From positions 124,001-188,000 of the forward strand of contig JAPDOI010001075.1 of assembly GCA_029168955.1 (NCBI GenBank): DNA of 64,000 nucleotides. Direction: 5' to 3'. Both the position numbers and the translations under genes were made by a program. This DNA is from Aplectana chamaeleonis. Lineage: Eukaryota; Nematoda; Chromadorea; Rhabditida; Cosmocercidae. The notes below the pieces were generated by a model. That model did no database searches. It was not told where the DNA came from and saw nothing but the letters and a program-made list of their open reading frames with translations. Shown here in pieces: positions 1 to 11,648 of the stretch (positions are counted from its first letter, which is position 1; the number at the start of each line of letters is the position of its first letter).

Positions 1-564
1 AGCAGTGATGGACCGCCTACACCACGGACCGCGGCCAAAACCACCCCCCCCCCACCGTGGGGATGCCCACCATCCCCCCAGCGGTCAAAAATATGCTGGC
101 CTCCAAAGAGTGACTCGAAGTCACCCTCCAGGGCCGGCATGAGAATGCCGAATGAGGACTCGAGCAAGATGAGGCACCTTTTATACCGGCCGTGCACGTG
201 ATAAGCACATTACGACGTGATCACCATCAATTGATAAAGCAACCGACCTATTTCAAGATAGTTACCCGATTCTCGAGCCTTATGCTGATATCTAGTTGTT
301 GATACCGTATCGCTGAATTTGGCTGAATCGAAGCTTGTTTCCACCGTATAGCATCCCTAATCAGCTGGAGAAACTGAGCTTCGACTTGTTTTCCCAGTGA
401 TTGAGCGCAAAGTAGGGCTACAGTTGTTTCGAAGTCAATTCATAGTTGGTGGTCTGCGACATAAGTCATTTCTTAGTTGAAATAAAGTGGTTCAAGCTAA
501 ATTAGTTGAATTAAAGTTGATTTTGCTGGTTATTGCTGAGAATCAAGTTAGTTAAAAAGTTCTG

Positions 565-750
565 AGTATTCAAAGTATTCTTGCTGAATATTCGAATATT
601 CGAATATACCGAATATTTCACTTCTTTGAGTATTCGATTATTCGAATAAACGAATATTCCACTTCTTTTAATATTTGAGTATTCGAATAACCCGAATAAT
701 CCACTTCTTTGAATATTCGAATATTATTCGAATAAACGAATATTCGGGCA
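565..750. repeat. AT-rich GAATATTCG tandem-like repeat
   Basis: About four loosely repeated units of roughly 43 bases, each with GAATATTCG or ATTCGAATA palindromes and a CACTTCTTT spacer. No coding sense is seen. The GAAnnTTC inverted pentamers happen to match heat-shock-element half sites, but the simple palindromic repeat is explanation enough. Confidence 0.6.
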
Positions 751-1002
751 ACACTCTAGTGGATAGTCCTAGCGATTCTGGGCATCACAAAAGTGCACGA
801 GTTTCAGCGTGGATTTTCGATGAACTTCCTTCCTCCAATTTCCTGGAACGGTTCAAAGGCATCATTCGCAAAAACAGTCGCACCTGATTTTTCGGCAGAA
901 CATCAACCCTATGAGATAAAGAAGAAGTAGCCTCTTGAAGACCCCGGTCAGACTTGGTGGATGGACCGAGTCCCACCCGTTTGATACGCACCGAACTTAT
1001 GT

Positions 1003-1902
1003 AGATTGAGTACCAATGGGGTTCAAGTTTATTCTGCTGATTTTACGGATATGTTCACTAACCTTCCGCACAGTTTTATTCTGTATAACATGAAAGAATT
1101 TTAAAAAATTTGCTTCAAAAATGCTAATAAAAAATGGATAGTAACTAATGGATACAGAGTATTTTATCGAGATTCTGAGCTAGATAAAGGCGGTTACAGA
1201 TATTATACCATCACAGACTTGATATATCACGTTGACTATCTTTTACGCAACAGTTACTGTCGTTTCGGAGAACTTGTGCTCCAACAGATGAAAGGAGTTC
1301 CTCAGGGTGGTAACTTCAGCCCATTGTTAGCTGATATAACAGTTTACATGTTGGAGTATAGGTACTCTATTAGCGCGAAAATTGAAAATAACGTACTTTT
1401 CAAACCTTTTAGATATATGGATGACTTGCTTATAATCCATAATAAAGATGAAACATTTGTGGACAGTCAAATTTCACTAATATACAAGAATGTATTGGAG
1501 CTCAAAAAGACGCACAATAATCCCTATAAAAGCAGTTACTTAGACATTAGTATAGAAATAATTAATAATAGAACACACACAAAATTGTATAATAAGACAG
1601 ATGATTTTAATTTCAGAGTTAAAAGATTTCCTCATGCTCATTCTGACATCTCTATAAAAGTCAAAGCATCCACAATTTACACGGAGACCTTGAGATTAGC
1701 TAATATCTGTTCAAATTTAGATTCCTTCACAGAAAAACTCACAGAAATGAAAACAGTTTTAATTGGAAACCAATATACATCTGAATTCGTAGAAGTAAAT
1801 TTAATAAAATGCATACATAAACAAAAAATGATAGCATATAAGTTCAACCTAAGAGATGATAAGAAAAGTATAACACAATTGGTAAAAAGCATAACATGCT
1901 AA
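1003..1902 (+). pseudogene. Penelope-like reverse transcriptase fragment
   Basis: Retroelement reverse transcriptase fragment. One frame runs from about 1003 to the stop at 1900-1902, broken by a TAA at 1102-1104. Upstream of that stop it reads SADFTDMFTNLPH, a motif-A-like block. Downstream come GVPQGGNFSPLLAD (motif B-like) and FRYMDDLLII (the YxDD catalytic box). The part after the YMDD (SYLDISIEI, then TKLYNKT and a conserved H) matches the thumb layout of Penelope-like elements (LDv, YrKpT, HP). The upstream N-terminus and any GIY-YIG nuclease are missing; an orphan GIY-YIG-like fragment lies at 20.04-20.26 kb. A telomerase-like or other RT lineage is the alternative. RT identity is solid; the clade is inferred. 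Confidence 0.65.
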
Positions 1903-2799
1903 GTTTTCACTGTTGATAGGTCGGTGTTCGATACTGTCAAATAAGGACTGTGATCATATGGACTTCATTCTGATATTGATAGTATACTATAGCTTCTTGC
2001 CCTAATACCTCTTTCTAACGTTTCTAACACTACTTCACTCTGCTCGGCTCATGCTTTCGTATTCATCCTTCTTTTTCATCGACAGTTCTGTTCCTCACTG
2101 AGGAGCCCCGGCAGAGCTGTTTGATAGAGTTCGTCTGAGGCCAGGGGCGAAACGAACTTTGTCAACTTCTCTTTCTTACCTTACCTCTTTTGATTAACCT
2201 ACCATGAATTTTCTGAAGATAGGGTCTAATGTAATTGTATAGTTGGCGATCATGTAATTGTCCATACTTGATGTATATTCCTATACATATGAACTTTATA
2301 TACGTATTAGTATAATTTATTGTAGCAGACGGGTGCAAAAAATCCACCCGAAGAGTCCGTCTCCGACCGTCTGCGTGCATCCGCAGTGCACCCGGTCGAT
2401 ACTGGTGTTCCACGCGCATTCACGGGCAGGGTGGACGCCCCTAGTGACACAGGGGACACTCGGAAGCAGACGGACGCTGTCGGTTTTTCGAGGAAGTCGG
2501 ACGGGGTCGAAAAAGTGAATCGACGTCTTTTTAGCGGGCTAAGAACAAAGTCCGCGTACAACTAATTCTAGTGAATGGGTGGGGCTGCGGACGTAGACAA
2601 GTACGCGATCGAAACCACACTGGCCGGTGACGTGGCGGAAGCGAGAAGCAACTATTGCTCGTCGTATAGGCAGTGTGTTTCGTAACCATCACATCACAAC
2701 TGAAAATAACGTTTCCGGAGAAAACGAGAGCTCCAATCAAATCTAGTTGTAATTTCTGGATCCTAGGTTCAAAATAATGGTGGAGCAGGTGTTGGCACC
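1903..2799. other. No recognisable gene
   Basis: Short overlapping ORFs on both strands with no family motif and no convincing splice structure. I see nothing supportable here. Confidence 0.5.
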
Positions 2800-3291
2800 T
2801 TAAAGGCAGTGTTCACGATGATTTTCGTTCCCGCGTTTTCCACTCAAAACAAAGCGTTGGCCACCGATTGTTACAGAAATTACGAAGAAACGGCGAGAAA
2901 CGCACTAAAACGTCATATTTCAGTGACATTAATCTCTGGCCTGGACTAGTTGTCCAGTTATATGAACATGTTCACGGTGGCTTTCACCGGTGAAAAATGG
3001 GATCAGTCGAAAATGGAAGATTATTCCAGGCGAAATAGTACTAGGTAGGGTCCGAAGAAGACAACGGAGCAACGGTAAGCAAATAATTGTAAAAGACGGG
3101 CCCACAAATGATTTCATTGTCACAACGAGCAGTTCCTGTGAGAGTAAAGAGGTGCGGTGAGAGTAAAGGATTTCGTGACCTTCTGGTGCGTTTTTCTCGA
3201 TTCCTTCGTCATTTATGTTCTACCCGGGGGCCAAACAATCGATTTAGCTATTAATCTCAAAATCGAAGATTATCGTGAACACTGCCTTTAA
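2800..3291 (+). mobile_element. TTAA-flanked MITE, family A copy 1
   Basis: Bounded by TTAA on both sides, with inverted termini AGGCAGTGTTCACGAT. The interior matches the copy at 42307-42798, and both span 492 bases by my count. No ORF with coding sense. The consistent TTAA flanks suggest mobilisation by a TTAA-specific transposase, of which piggyBac is the best known, although the termini are not the usual piggyBac CCC type. Confidence 0.8.
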
Positions 3292-3728
3292 ATTCGCCTT
3301 TGTTGCAACATTTTATCGATTAGCACATCGTTTCATAACTATAAGATCACTCAGAGTCAAAGGATTTCACAGTGAAGGAATCTGCGATTGTGACAACACG
3401 GAACTTCTATAGTACACTGATCCTCCAGGTTATCCAACAACATCGAGGTGTTATCACTAGCCAAACCAAATCGCAGATTGCAAATTTTTTACCAACAGAG
3501 CCGACGACGATTACCTGAAACTAGGCACAAAGAAAAATTTCTTTTTTAAAGACGCGATAGAGTCGTAATCCGTCGGCTGTTTTTTTTTTCAAATTGATTT
3601 CTTCTGTCGGATTTGTGTTTGCTCCAAGAACTGAACCGCTACAAGTTTTCTCAGGTTAGATTTTCATCTCTAAAAGATAAGAACACCGGCGAATACTTTC
3701 TGGTTTCTACCACCCCACGTAGGTGGGG
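3292..3728. other. No recognisable gene
   Basis: Intergenic or old repeat sequence with a T-run near 3590. No coding or repeat assignment could be made. Confidence 0.5.
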
Positions 3729-3731
3729 TAA

Positions 3732-4085
3732 GGCGCAATTCATACTCCTCAACGCCTGCGCGGCACGCGCGTGATGCGCGGGCGTGGCGGTAAGAGTATG
3801 TATAGTTTCAACGAGCGTCACACATTTGCGGAGACTATGAATACTCCAGTGGCGACGCCATGGTGAAGCGGAAAAAACTCGTAAACTATTCCAAACAAGC
3901 AAATTCTTTACACGAGTTTACCAACACAATAGCAGAGGATAGTTATGGAATCCAGTTTCATGAAACGAAGTGACGATGATGTATTAATGATGGAAATAAT
4001 GAAAAAGTCATTACGGCCGTCGCCGCCATGGCGGAGCGGGGGTCACGGGCTTGCCGCGCTGGCGTTAAGGAGTATTAATAGCGCC
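3732..4085. mobile_element. PIF/Harbinger-like MITE with TAA duplication
   Basis: Termini GGCGCAATTCATACTCC and GGAGTATTAATAGCGCC form an imperfect inverted repeat, flanked by TAA at 3729-3731 and 4086-4088. A related element lies at 62627-62961, and a compact hairpin with similar ends at 37675-37810. A three-base TWA duplication with GG-starting ends is typical of the PIF/Harbinger superfamily. Confidence 0.7.
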
Positions 4086-4597
4086 TAACTTGGATGATTG
4101 CATTGCCTAGCTGGGCGATAATCTCTTTTAGGGCTGAGAGTAGCATATTAGGTAGCATGTGGGTCTGTAGTGTTACTTGGTAGTCAGCTTAACGGGTCTG
4201 CGGAGTTGCTGCGACCGGCGAGTGGCAGCCGAGCGTTAACAACGACGAAAGTGTTTTCGAACAGTATCGTTGCGGCGTCGGTTGCCGCTCGCTGACAGTG
4301 ACAAAGAGCCTTCGCGTCGTCAAAACCCTCTGCGGTGACCCCTCGTCGCTCTGCATGCCGCGAAGGTCACCCTCGGCACCGAATGTGTTCGATGTTGCAT
4401 CTACCAGCACGGTTCGTAACAGCGAGAAACGCTGCAACTCGAACTTACAATTAGCAGACCCTTCAAGTTCATAATTGTTCATGAGAATACCAGCAAGAAG
4501 CGAGTTGGTTAGATGTATTATAACTAAAACGTTAAGGAAGACTGTAGGATTTCGCGTCGTAGTGTACACTTCATATAGAGCGTAACTGCCCTTTCTA

Positions 4598-4920
4598 ATC
4601 GCTGCGCACACTCTTCATGAAGCCGGTGCACGGTTCTGATAAAGCGCAACTCACATTTCACGACGCGGCGCACTCTTTCATGCCCCATTTTGCACGATTG
4701 TGCGCGCTTCACTTGTAGCTCTACTCACATATTGTCCTAGAGTGCTACTCGCATCTTACGACGCCGCGCACGTTCTACATGAAGCGCTACTCACCTTTCA
4801 CGCAGCTGCGCACATTCATCATGAAGCGCTACTCATCCTTCATGACGTGTGGCACGCTTCTCATATTTCACGACGCGGGTCATGTCAACATGAAGCGCTA
4901 CCCACTCTCTGCCATGTACG
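4598..4920. repeat. Minisatellite, about 42-bp unit
   Basis: Diverged direct repeats built around GCGCTACTCAC and TTTCACGACGC followed by CATGAA. The clearest adjacent units are 42 bases long. Because the period is a multiple of three, ORFs stay open through it without implying a gene. Confidence 0.7.
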
Positions 4921-4985
4921 CTCCGTACGAATCCCTACTAACAATTGACGATGCAGTGCTCGCTCTACGTCCCGTTCACCACTTT

Positions 4986-5480
4986 TTAAAGGCAGTGTTC
5001 ACGATAAAAATCGTTTTTCTGCTTTTTTTTGCCTATCTTGAAGACGGTTCCATGCTGATTCCAATGATGTTTTTGGAATCGTACAAGACCTTCTAGGAAC
5101 GGAGTTATGGTCCCTCAAAAATTGAGCTAAGGAAACATGGTGGACGAGTTGTCCGAGGCTTGTAACTTCCGTCTTTTGCAGGCGATGTATGCGAGCTGAC
5201 CTGAGTAAGGAGAGAACTTGAGAATGAAGGGAAGAACGGGGCTAATGACTGGAAATAATCGCTCATCTCACGATCTCGAGCTTTCATTTGTTCACGTCGG
5301 TGGGCGTGGAAAGTGCATCTGGGGGTGACGAGCTGACGGGTGTCCAACTTTGGGGCCGTAGGGGACCGTTCGGAGCTCATTTTTCTCAGTTTTTTCAACG
5401 TTTGGGTTGCGCTAGGCCGCGCAGCTGCCGATCCCCACCAAAAAAACAGACATGGTTTTTATCGTGGACACTGCCTTTAA
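4986..5480 (+). mobile_element. TTAA-flanked MITE, family C
   Basis: Termini AGGCAGTGTTCACGAT and ATCGTGGACACTGCCT between TTAA at 4986-4989 and 5477-5480. Other family C copies lie at 30073, 39233, 39723, 53354 and 55397. The right TTAA is shared with the next element (5477-5961), so the two are joined head to tail. Confidence 0.85.
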
Positions 5481-5961
5481 AGGCACGTCCGAACCTCAGA
5501 ATCACTTTACTGTTTTACTGCCAATCTCGACAACGGTCCCACGCTGATTCCAATGACGTCTCCGTAATCGTGCAAGACCCCCTGGGAAAAAAGTTAAGGT
5601 CCCTCAAAAATTGAGCTACGGAAGCATGGTGGACGAGTTGTCCGAGGTTTATAACTTCCGTCATTTGCAACTGATGTTTGCGAGACGACCTTAATGAAGA
5701 GAGAGACCAAGAATTAAGAGAAGAACGGGACTATTGATCATAAACAATTGCTCATCTTGAAACCGTTGAGCTCGAAAGATCGTAAAAGGGGCGTGCCAAA
5801 GTGGCATCCCGAGGTGGGCGCCCCAAGGTGGATTCCTCCTATATCTCGCTTACTTGAAGGAACTGAAAGTTCGCACTTGGCAGGTGCTATATAGGGTCGG
5901 TCCACTTCACAATTCTGTGAAAATATCAGATTTCGTTCCTGAGCTTGGACTGTGCCTTTAA
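5477..5961 (+). mobile_element. TTAA-flanked MITE, family B copy 1
   Basis: Left end TTAAAGGCACGTCC, right end GGACTGTGCCTTTAA. The interior has blocks in common with family C, so B and C look like relatives with exchanged or diverged ends. The left TTAA is shared with the preceding family C copy. Confidence 0.8.
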
Positions 5962-6499
5962 GTAGTACAACCTTGATTGGAGCGTAGCCTTTCTAGCTCT
6001 GAATGCCTCATAGAGGCTTTGGTTTCACACGGTTACTTGTTAGACCCATGGACAAACTCGATTACCCAGAGGCGTTGGGGTTGGGATCTTGGCCATTTTT
6101 TTGGTAAATAATGTATGCCCTACCCACCTATATGGGCTACCATAGCATAACAGTTCTGATTGGCCATTCAAAAGATCCGCAGGACACGGACACGGACCGA
6201 GATGCAATTTTACTGTGATCTAGGAAGGGGACAGTGTTCCAATACAGTGCCTTTCAGAACTATAAAGAAACACTATTGTTTTAGGATAACTGAACCGATA
6301 GATTGTCTTGGGCACCGCTCTGCACTTCTGTCGAGTTGTTTCCTTCCGCATACACTAGTCCAAAACAGATTCTTTCTTCAGATTCAAGAATTCTTTTCTT
6401 TTTTTTTAATTCCTTCTTTTTATGCTGTTTCGAAACTATGAAGGCACTTGACTACCTGATAGAAGCACTGCGTGTAAAAGGTCTTTCTTTCATAACAAA

Positions 6500-6720
6500 C
6501 CAAAAAGATGCGAGTTCTCCACCGTGACATCCAACTTCGAAAACAAGGTTACTAATCGAATTACACAACTTCAGGATCAGCCCTCGCTCGATTTTCTCCA
6601 TGGAATCAAAGATCGCACTTCTGAGCTCATCAACGGTCTTGCAGTGATTATGACCTGAATAAATCTTTTTGACTGACATCTTTCAGAAAGGTTCAATGAT
6701 TTTTCTGTCTGGAGTATTAG
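6500..6720 (-). pseudogene. Tc3-like transposase C-terminal fragment
   Basis: On the minus strand the frame reads KKIYSGHNHCKTVDELRSAI, then DSMEKIERGL, and ends near a GCHGGELA stretch. This is the C-terminal pattern of Tc1/mariner (Tc3 group) transposases: a valine/isoleucine-tyrosine after the last catalytic block, a TVxELxxAI helix and a terminal GG. The preceding block is degenerate (PDRKIIEPF where SPDLNPIEN is usual) and holds a stop. No upstream catalytic domain is attached. A dead fragment. Confidence 0.55.
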
Positions 6721-7003
6721 TCGACTACTCAGAACTTCTTGAACAATTTGATCCCCAATTGTTGTACAAGTTACGAATTGTCTAAGTTAAATGTTTGTAG
6801 GTGGTGCTAAGGCAGGTCTAATGTCGCGCTGGGCTAGGTGGCAAATTGTCCGTGCCGGTGGGAACGAACAACTTATCAGATGGTTGTCTTGCAATTCTTC
6901 ACAACCTTGTCGGAAACATATTCATGACGTGCACGGACTATCTTCCCACTACTTCAACAATCAACGCCGTGGTTTCCAGATCTCGTTTTACAATTGTACA
7001 TAC

Positions 7004-7198
7004 CAAGTTTGATAGTTGTTCATTGCGTAATAGACATATTTCCCCCCACTTACACATTACCAGCGCCGTGACTTTCCATCCTCCCTTGAAATTGTCCACA
7101 ACTCCATTGAACAGTTTCAAAAGCAGAGAGCCACGGTGCTTGTTATGTGTGAATGGGGGGAAATATATCAAATATGCTATGAACAGCTATCAAACTGC
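7004..7198. mobile_element. Inverted-repeat (hairpin) MITE
   Basis: Two arms of about 65 bases face each other. Each has AGTTTGATAG near its outer end and ATTTCCCCCCA followed by CACATAAC/CACATTAC and GCACCGTGGC/GCGCCGTGAC inward. The 162-codon ORF that crosses it starts with TTG and is explained by the hairpin. Confidence 0.65.
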
Positions 7199-7471
7199 TG
7201 TCCTTTGTACTCGATGGACAACGTTCACAACAATCTCTCATTTCCGTAAACAAATTTTATATCAAATTAATTTAACTGCTTCATCCTTACAGGATACAGA
7301 GCAGAACCGAAAAGTGGTGGATCCCAAGATTTAAAACAGGTATATTGACATCCGTATCTTCATGAGAGATCATTACGACGGGGTATTCCTTGGATCATAG
7401 CTGCGCGGTGGTGAGCTCGACTTCGTCCGCCTCGGACGCTGTACCATAGTGAAGATGTCGTCGCTTTGCCG

Positions 7472-7886
7472 CTACCCGGAGTCGTCGAATTCCTCTTCAC
7501 AGAGCCTGAAAGAGTTTATTTCTATACAGTTAAATGAATAACGAAAACCGAAACGTGTGGCGCACATAGTGTTCGATGACGTTCGATGACTATAGTACTT
7601 TGGAAAGCGTCAAAAGTCGCGTTTTTCACTCAAAATTCGGATTTTGCTACGGACATCAGGAATAGTGTAGAGAGAACGCAAGACACATAGTGTTAAACAA
7701 TGCTGAAAATGTAAAGAGAAACGCACCTTACTTAACGACTTCGATCCTCGAACTCCTTCGATGAAACTTGGCCAATTCATCCAGATATATTATTTTCGTT
7801 TTCGTTGTCACTGGTTTGTACTCCAATTTGCGTTTCTGGGCTTCACTGAGGAGCTGCTTGGCGGTGATTAACAGAGGTTCTGGGGC
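7472..7886 (-). CDS. Last two exons of an unrecognised host gene
   Basis: Two exons on the minus strand. The inner exon (7886 down to 7732, 155 bases) follows a TTGCAG acceptor and is open in one phase only; it encodes 51 codons including KQLLSEAQKRKLEY, IIYLDELAKFHRRSS and RIEVV. It ends at a strong GTAAGG donor at 7731. The next acceptor, CTCTTTCAG, precedes the terminal exon (7505-7472). The two join in phase and end in an acidic tail (EEEFDDSG) with a TAG stop at 7474-7472. The intron is 226 bases. The sequence is charged and helical-looking with no domain I recognise. Upstream exons should lie above 7.9 kb; a 106-codon ORF at 7963-8283 does not join in phase through its best donor. Exon calls are inference from splice signals and the single open phase. 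Confidence 0.55.
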
Positions 7887-8283
7887 CTGCAACGAAGCTT
7901 AATGGGTAAAAGCCTCGGCTGTTTATCGTCACTCAGTTTTTAAGAATCGGCTACGACACGCTTCAGAATTCAAGATGCAAAGGAATCATGAAGTAAGTTG
8001 ACCCATTCACGTTCACGACCACGCCTAATTTTGGGTGACTGCACGTTTGGACCGCGTGCAGCTTTGCGTTACCGCATACCGTATCCCACCGGTGGAACGA
8101 ATGGCATGAAACCGAAAACCGATTTTCGTTTTTCAATATCATAGTGAAGCTATCAGTGAGGTAAACGTACCAACATTTTCGCTCATGAAGCTCTTCCTTC
8201 CAAGAGAAAAAACTACTTGAAATCACAGCAGGGTCAGGTGGAAATATAATTGGGCCACCACTGTTCCCGTGATCTTCACTCAT

Positions 8284-9614
8284 ATGGGTTAATTCGAATG
8301 GATCAGGTATCCGTTTTCAATTTTTGCATGATTTAGATTTCGATATGATGGGCGTGAAAGTTCAGATTTTGGAAAGTCGATATTCTGGGACATAATAGAG
8401 ATTGCAACAGTATTGCCAAGTTTGCAGTCAAAAAGGTCACGACTCCAGCTATGATTTCCATCTCAGAAAGCCAAAAAATGGCAACGGAAGGAAAAATAAC
8501 TCATAGTGTGCTTGGACAAATGTTTTCGCAGCCGTTTTTTTCTATTTGAGTCGGAGCTATTTTCACAGAAGTTGTTACACTAAGCTATAGTGGAGCTACA
8601 GGTGGACCTCGAAATCTATAGTCGAGTCTAAGATAGGTTAATACATTCGTAATAAGAAGGATGGAAAAATCATTCTTGTGGCGGAGAAATTAATTTTTGA
8701 AAAGCGTGTCAAACTGTGGGACACGCAGTCCGAGCTCGTAGTCAACGCGCGTCCCACCGGTGGGACACGTGATCGTGAATGGGTCAAAGGGAGACTGCAA
8801 CTCCAAACGAGTGAATAATACGGAGGAATAATACAAAAGCAGAACAAGAAACAACGGGGGAAGAGAAAATAGCAGGGCAGCGGAGGCATTATCTCCATCG
8901 CGTTATCGATCTATAGAAGCTAGGTCTCATCTAGTCCGCCTTGTTGTTCGTAACATGTGCGTTCCAAAGTTTGGGGAATAGTTGTTCGATATGCTGCTTG
9001 TAAGTGAAGCGTACATCGTGCCGATATGGTGCCCAGCGTAGTTTGTCCGCTGTTTTTCCGCGGATTCCAATGTAGTTTGGAATATGTCCGTTCCAAAAAT
9101 TTATTGCTGATTTCTTGTTCGTGCCCAAATCCGCTGCACTTTTTTGGACTTTGTCGTCCGTTAATTGTCCGCGCACCTTTGCAACCAGCATCAAGTTATG
9201 TTTGAATTAAGTAATTGAACCGAACATTGTTCACGCGAAGATATTTTGTTCTATCATTGCTCGCGGTTATTTATGTCGCTCTCAAATTGTTCAAAAAGTT
9301 CTGAGTAGTCGAAAAGTGAATTATTCTGAGCTCGGAAATAGGGGAGATGGGTGGGGGCTCACATGGCCAGCTGGAATGCCATCCATTTCCGACTGTGATG
9401 ACGCCAAAGATAAGGGACGGCATACTTTGTTAAGATCCTCAGGCACTGCAGGCGATGAATCGAACTGCAAAAAACGAAAAGTTTACAAGACCACGTCATC
9501 ATTGAACATCTAACCAAACGACGGGACAAAGACTGCACCATCTTCAAATGGCGTCAGGAGAGGGAAAGGCATGGCAGTCGTCCATCTTATTACTAAATTG
9601 GTAGGAATATGCAG
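8284..9614. other. No recognisable gene; one 16-bp palindrome
   Basis: Short ORFs only. A perfect palindrome GTCCCACCGGTGGGAC occurs at 8751-8766. The minus strand at 9.40-9.56 kb has degenerate reading frames that may continue the transposase remnant at 9615-9914, but I cannot support a call. Confidence 0.4.
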
Positions 9615-9914
9615 TCACCATAAAGGTGAAAACGTGTTTGGTAATGACCAGAAAGAGAGCAGGATCAAGCATGACATCTTCACCAATTTTCTCGCAATTA
9701 TCCTTTTTCGTAGAGAGCATCTGAGATGTCTTTTTATACTCTTTCGAGAATGTTGACCTCCTCCTGGTATCTTTGCCAGTGTTGTAACCTTGTTTGATGC
9801 ACTTTCAGATAGTCGCCTTGAACAAATCTGGCTACACACAGATCTGACAGTGCTGTTCGACAATCGTCCGCTTATCAGCTGTTTTAGTCTTGATTTCAGC
9901 GTTCTCGGTACCAT
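9615..9914 (-). pseudogene. Possible Tc1/mariner helix-turn-helix remnant
   Basis: A 99-codon minus-strand frame rich in Arg and Ser with SGRLSNSTVRSVCSQI and, further on, RKSIKRHLRC and ARKLVKM. This spacing resembles the second helix-turn-helix region of Tc1/mariner transposases (SGRPR, a helix, then S+RRxLK). The catalytic part is not readable. It could equally be a chance ORF. Confidence 0.3.
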
Positions 9915-9954
9915 CTAGCTCTCTTGGTCATACATATATGCAGCTTGAGAACAC

Positions 9955-10448
9955 TCAAAGGCACAGTCCAAGCTCAGGGGCGAAATCTGAGATTTCCACA
10001 TAATTGTGAAGTAGACCCACCTCATATAACACCTGCCAAGTGTGATCTCTCAATTCATCCGAATAAGCGAGATATAGGAGAAAGCCACCCTGGGGCGCCC
10101 ACACCAGGAAGCCACTTTGGCACCCTCCCCCCCCCTTTTACGATCTTTCGGGCTCAACAGTGGCTAGATAAGCGATGGTTTCAGATCAAGATAGGCCCGT
10201 TCCTCACTTCATGCTCGACCTCTCTCTTCATTCATGTCCGCTCGCATACATTGGTTGCGAATGACGTTAATTACAAGCCTCGGACAACTGGTCCACCATG
10301 CTTCTTCAGCTCAATTGTTGAAGGACCATAACTCCGTTCCCGGGGGGTATTTTTCGATTCCAGAGACATCATTATAATTGGCATGGGACCGTTTTCAAGA
10401 CAGAATATAAAACAGAAAAACGAATCTGAGGTTGGACTGTGCCTTCAA
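9955..10448 (-). mobile_element. Family B MITE with TCAA instead of TTAA
   Basis: Termini AGGCACAGTCCAAGCTCAG and GGTTGGACTGTGCCT, inverted relative to the copy at 5477. Both flanks are TCAA (9955-9958 and 10445-10448) as a direct repeat, which is direct support for a 4-base target-site duplication in this group of elements. Confidence 0.8.
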
Positions 10449-10634
10449 GTGTGCCGATGCAACTGGTGAAACACCTCGGTTATGTAGCGATTTCTACACT
10501 GGAGTGTCTAGGTTCTTGCAACGTGTTCACTTGATCCTAATAATCGCTAGAGAGCATGAAATCACGGTTAACTGTATTAATTATAAGCAAAACATCCCTA
10601 AGGAAAGAATGCGTGAGCTACATTGTCGATATCG

Positions 10635-11190
10635 TTAAAGGCAGTGGTCACGATGAAAAACGTTATCGAAAAAACTACAAAAATCAGCTTAGATCAAGAA
10701 CAGCTGAAAACTATGAAGGTAGCGCGGTGAAAAACGGGCTAGAATCAGAGCTTTTAAGGCCCTAAGAAGCCAGTTCGTGCACACGTGAACAGAGCCGACC
10801 AAAAAGATCGCAGTCTCATGCCAAGCAGCCAGAAATCATGGACATTCAGAGGAAGAATTAAACGCAAATTTACCTAATAAAAACAGTTGAGCAATGAAAC
10901 AAAGCACTCCAGTCAGTGTTTTTGACTAGATGTGTACATAAATTCGAAGGTTAATTGATTGAAATTCATTTTTAAGCCAGCTGACGTTCTTGATATTAGA
11001 GATCATCGATGCCGATGATGTGGAGTGGGCTCGTCCATCATCAAAAGACAAGAATGTTCGGGCTTTAAATTTGGCCCAAAACAGTGGTTTTTTCGCGATT
11101 TTTTCTTATAGGTCCTACTACTCGAGACCCAAGAAAGTGTTTAGAGAGAAAAAGACGACAAGCATATTTGATCGCGACCACTGCCTTTAA
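10635..11190 (+). mobile_element. TTAA-flanked MITE, family D copy 1
   Basis: Ends AGGCAGTGGTCACGAT and ATCGCGACCACTGCCT between TTAA sites, 556 bases. Closely similar copies are at 40213-40771 and, inverted, 50684-51239. No coding sense. Confidence 0.8.
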
Positions 11191-11648
11191 AAAGAACAGT
11201 TATTCCTTCAGCGCCTTTATATGTATAGCGCAGTTTTGAAACAGTGAGAAATCGAAAAACTTCGGGAAAAATATTTGTACTAGAAAAAAAAGGAGAGCTA
11301 CGATTATGGCAGAGTACATGTAAGGAGAGTACTTGAATACTGATTTGGGCTATTCTGAATACGAAATCAGAAGTTGAGGATTCCTAGAAAAAAGAGTGCC
11401 TTTTTTAGATTTGAAACGCACTGTATCCTATACTCAGAATCGGCTAAATGTTTCAGGCGGTCCCTGAGAAGGCCAAAAACTGAACAAGGTCAGAAAGGCT
11501 ATATCGATGTGAGTAGAGCTGACTTAACGACTGAAATAGCTTTAAATATGTTGAGAATAGTTGTAGAAAAAAGTAGGGCACTGATTTGACTAGATCAAAA
11601 GTTGTGCTTTGTTTCCTATATCACTGAGCCTGCATTGAGTGCGCATCA

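Noticed and set aside
565..750. Heat-shock element cluster
   Set aside because: GAAnnTTC words arise from the GAATATTCG repeat itself, and no gene start is nearby.
4189..4611. 140-codon minus-strand ORF
   Set aside because: Starts at GTG, has no recognised motif and lies between a MITE and a minisatellite; no splice support.
6846..7334. 162-codon plus-strand ORF
   Set aside because: TTG start and overlaps an inverted-repeat MITE.
7963..8283. 106-codon ORF containing HGNSGGPII, recalling the serine-protease GDSGGP motif
   Set aside because: The motif is at the N-terminus with no His or Asp region around it, and the ORF does not join in phase with the exon at 7886.
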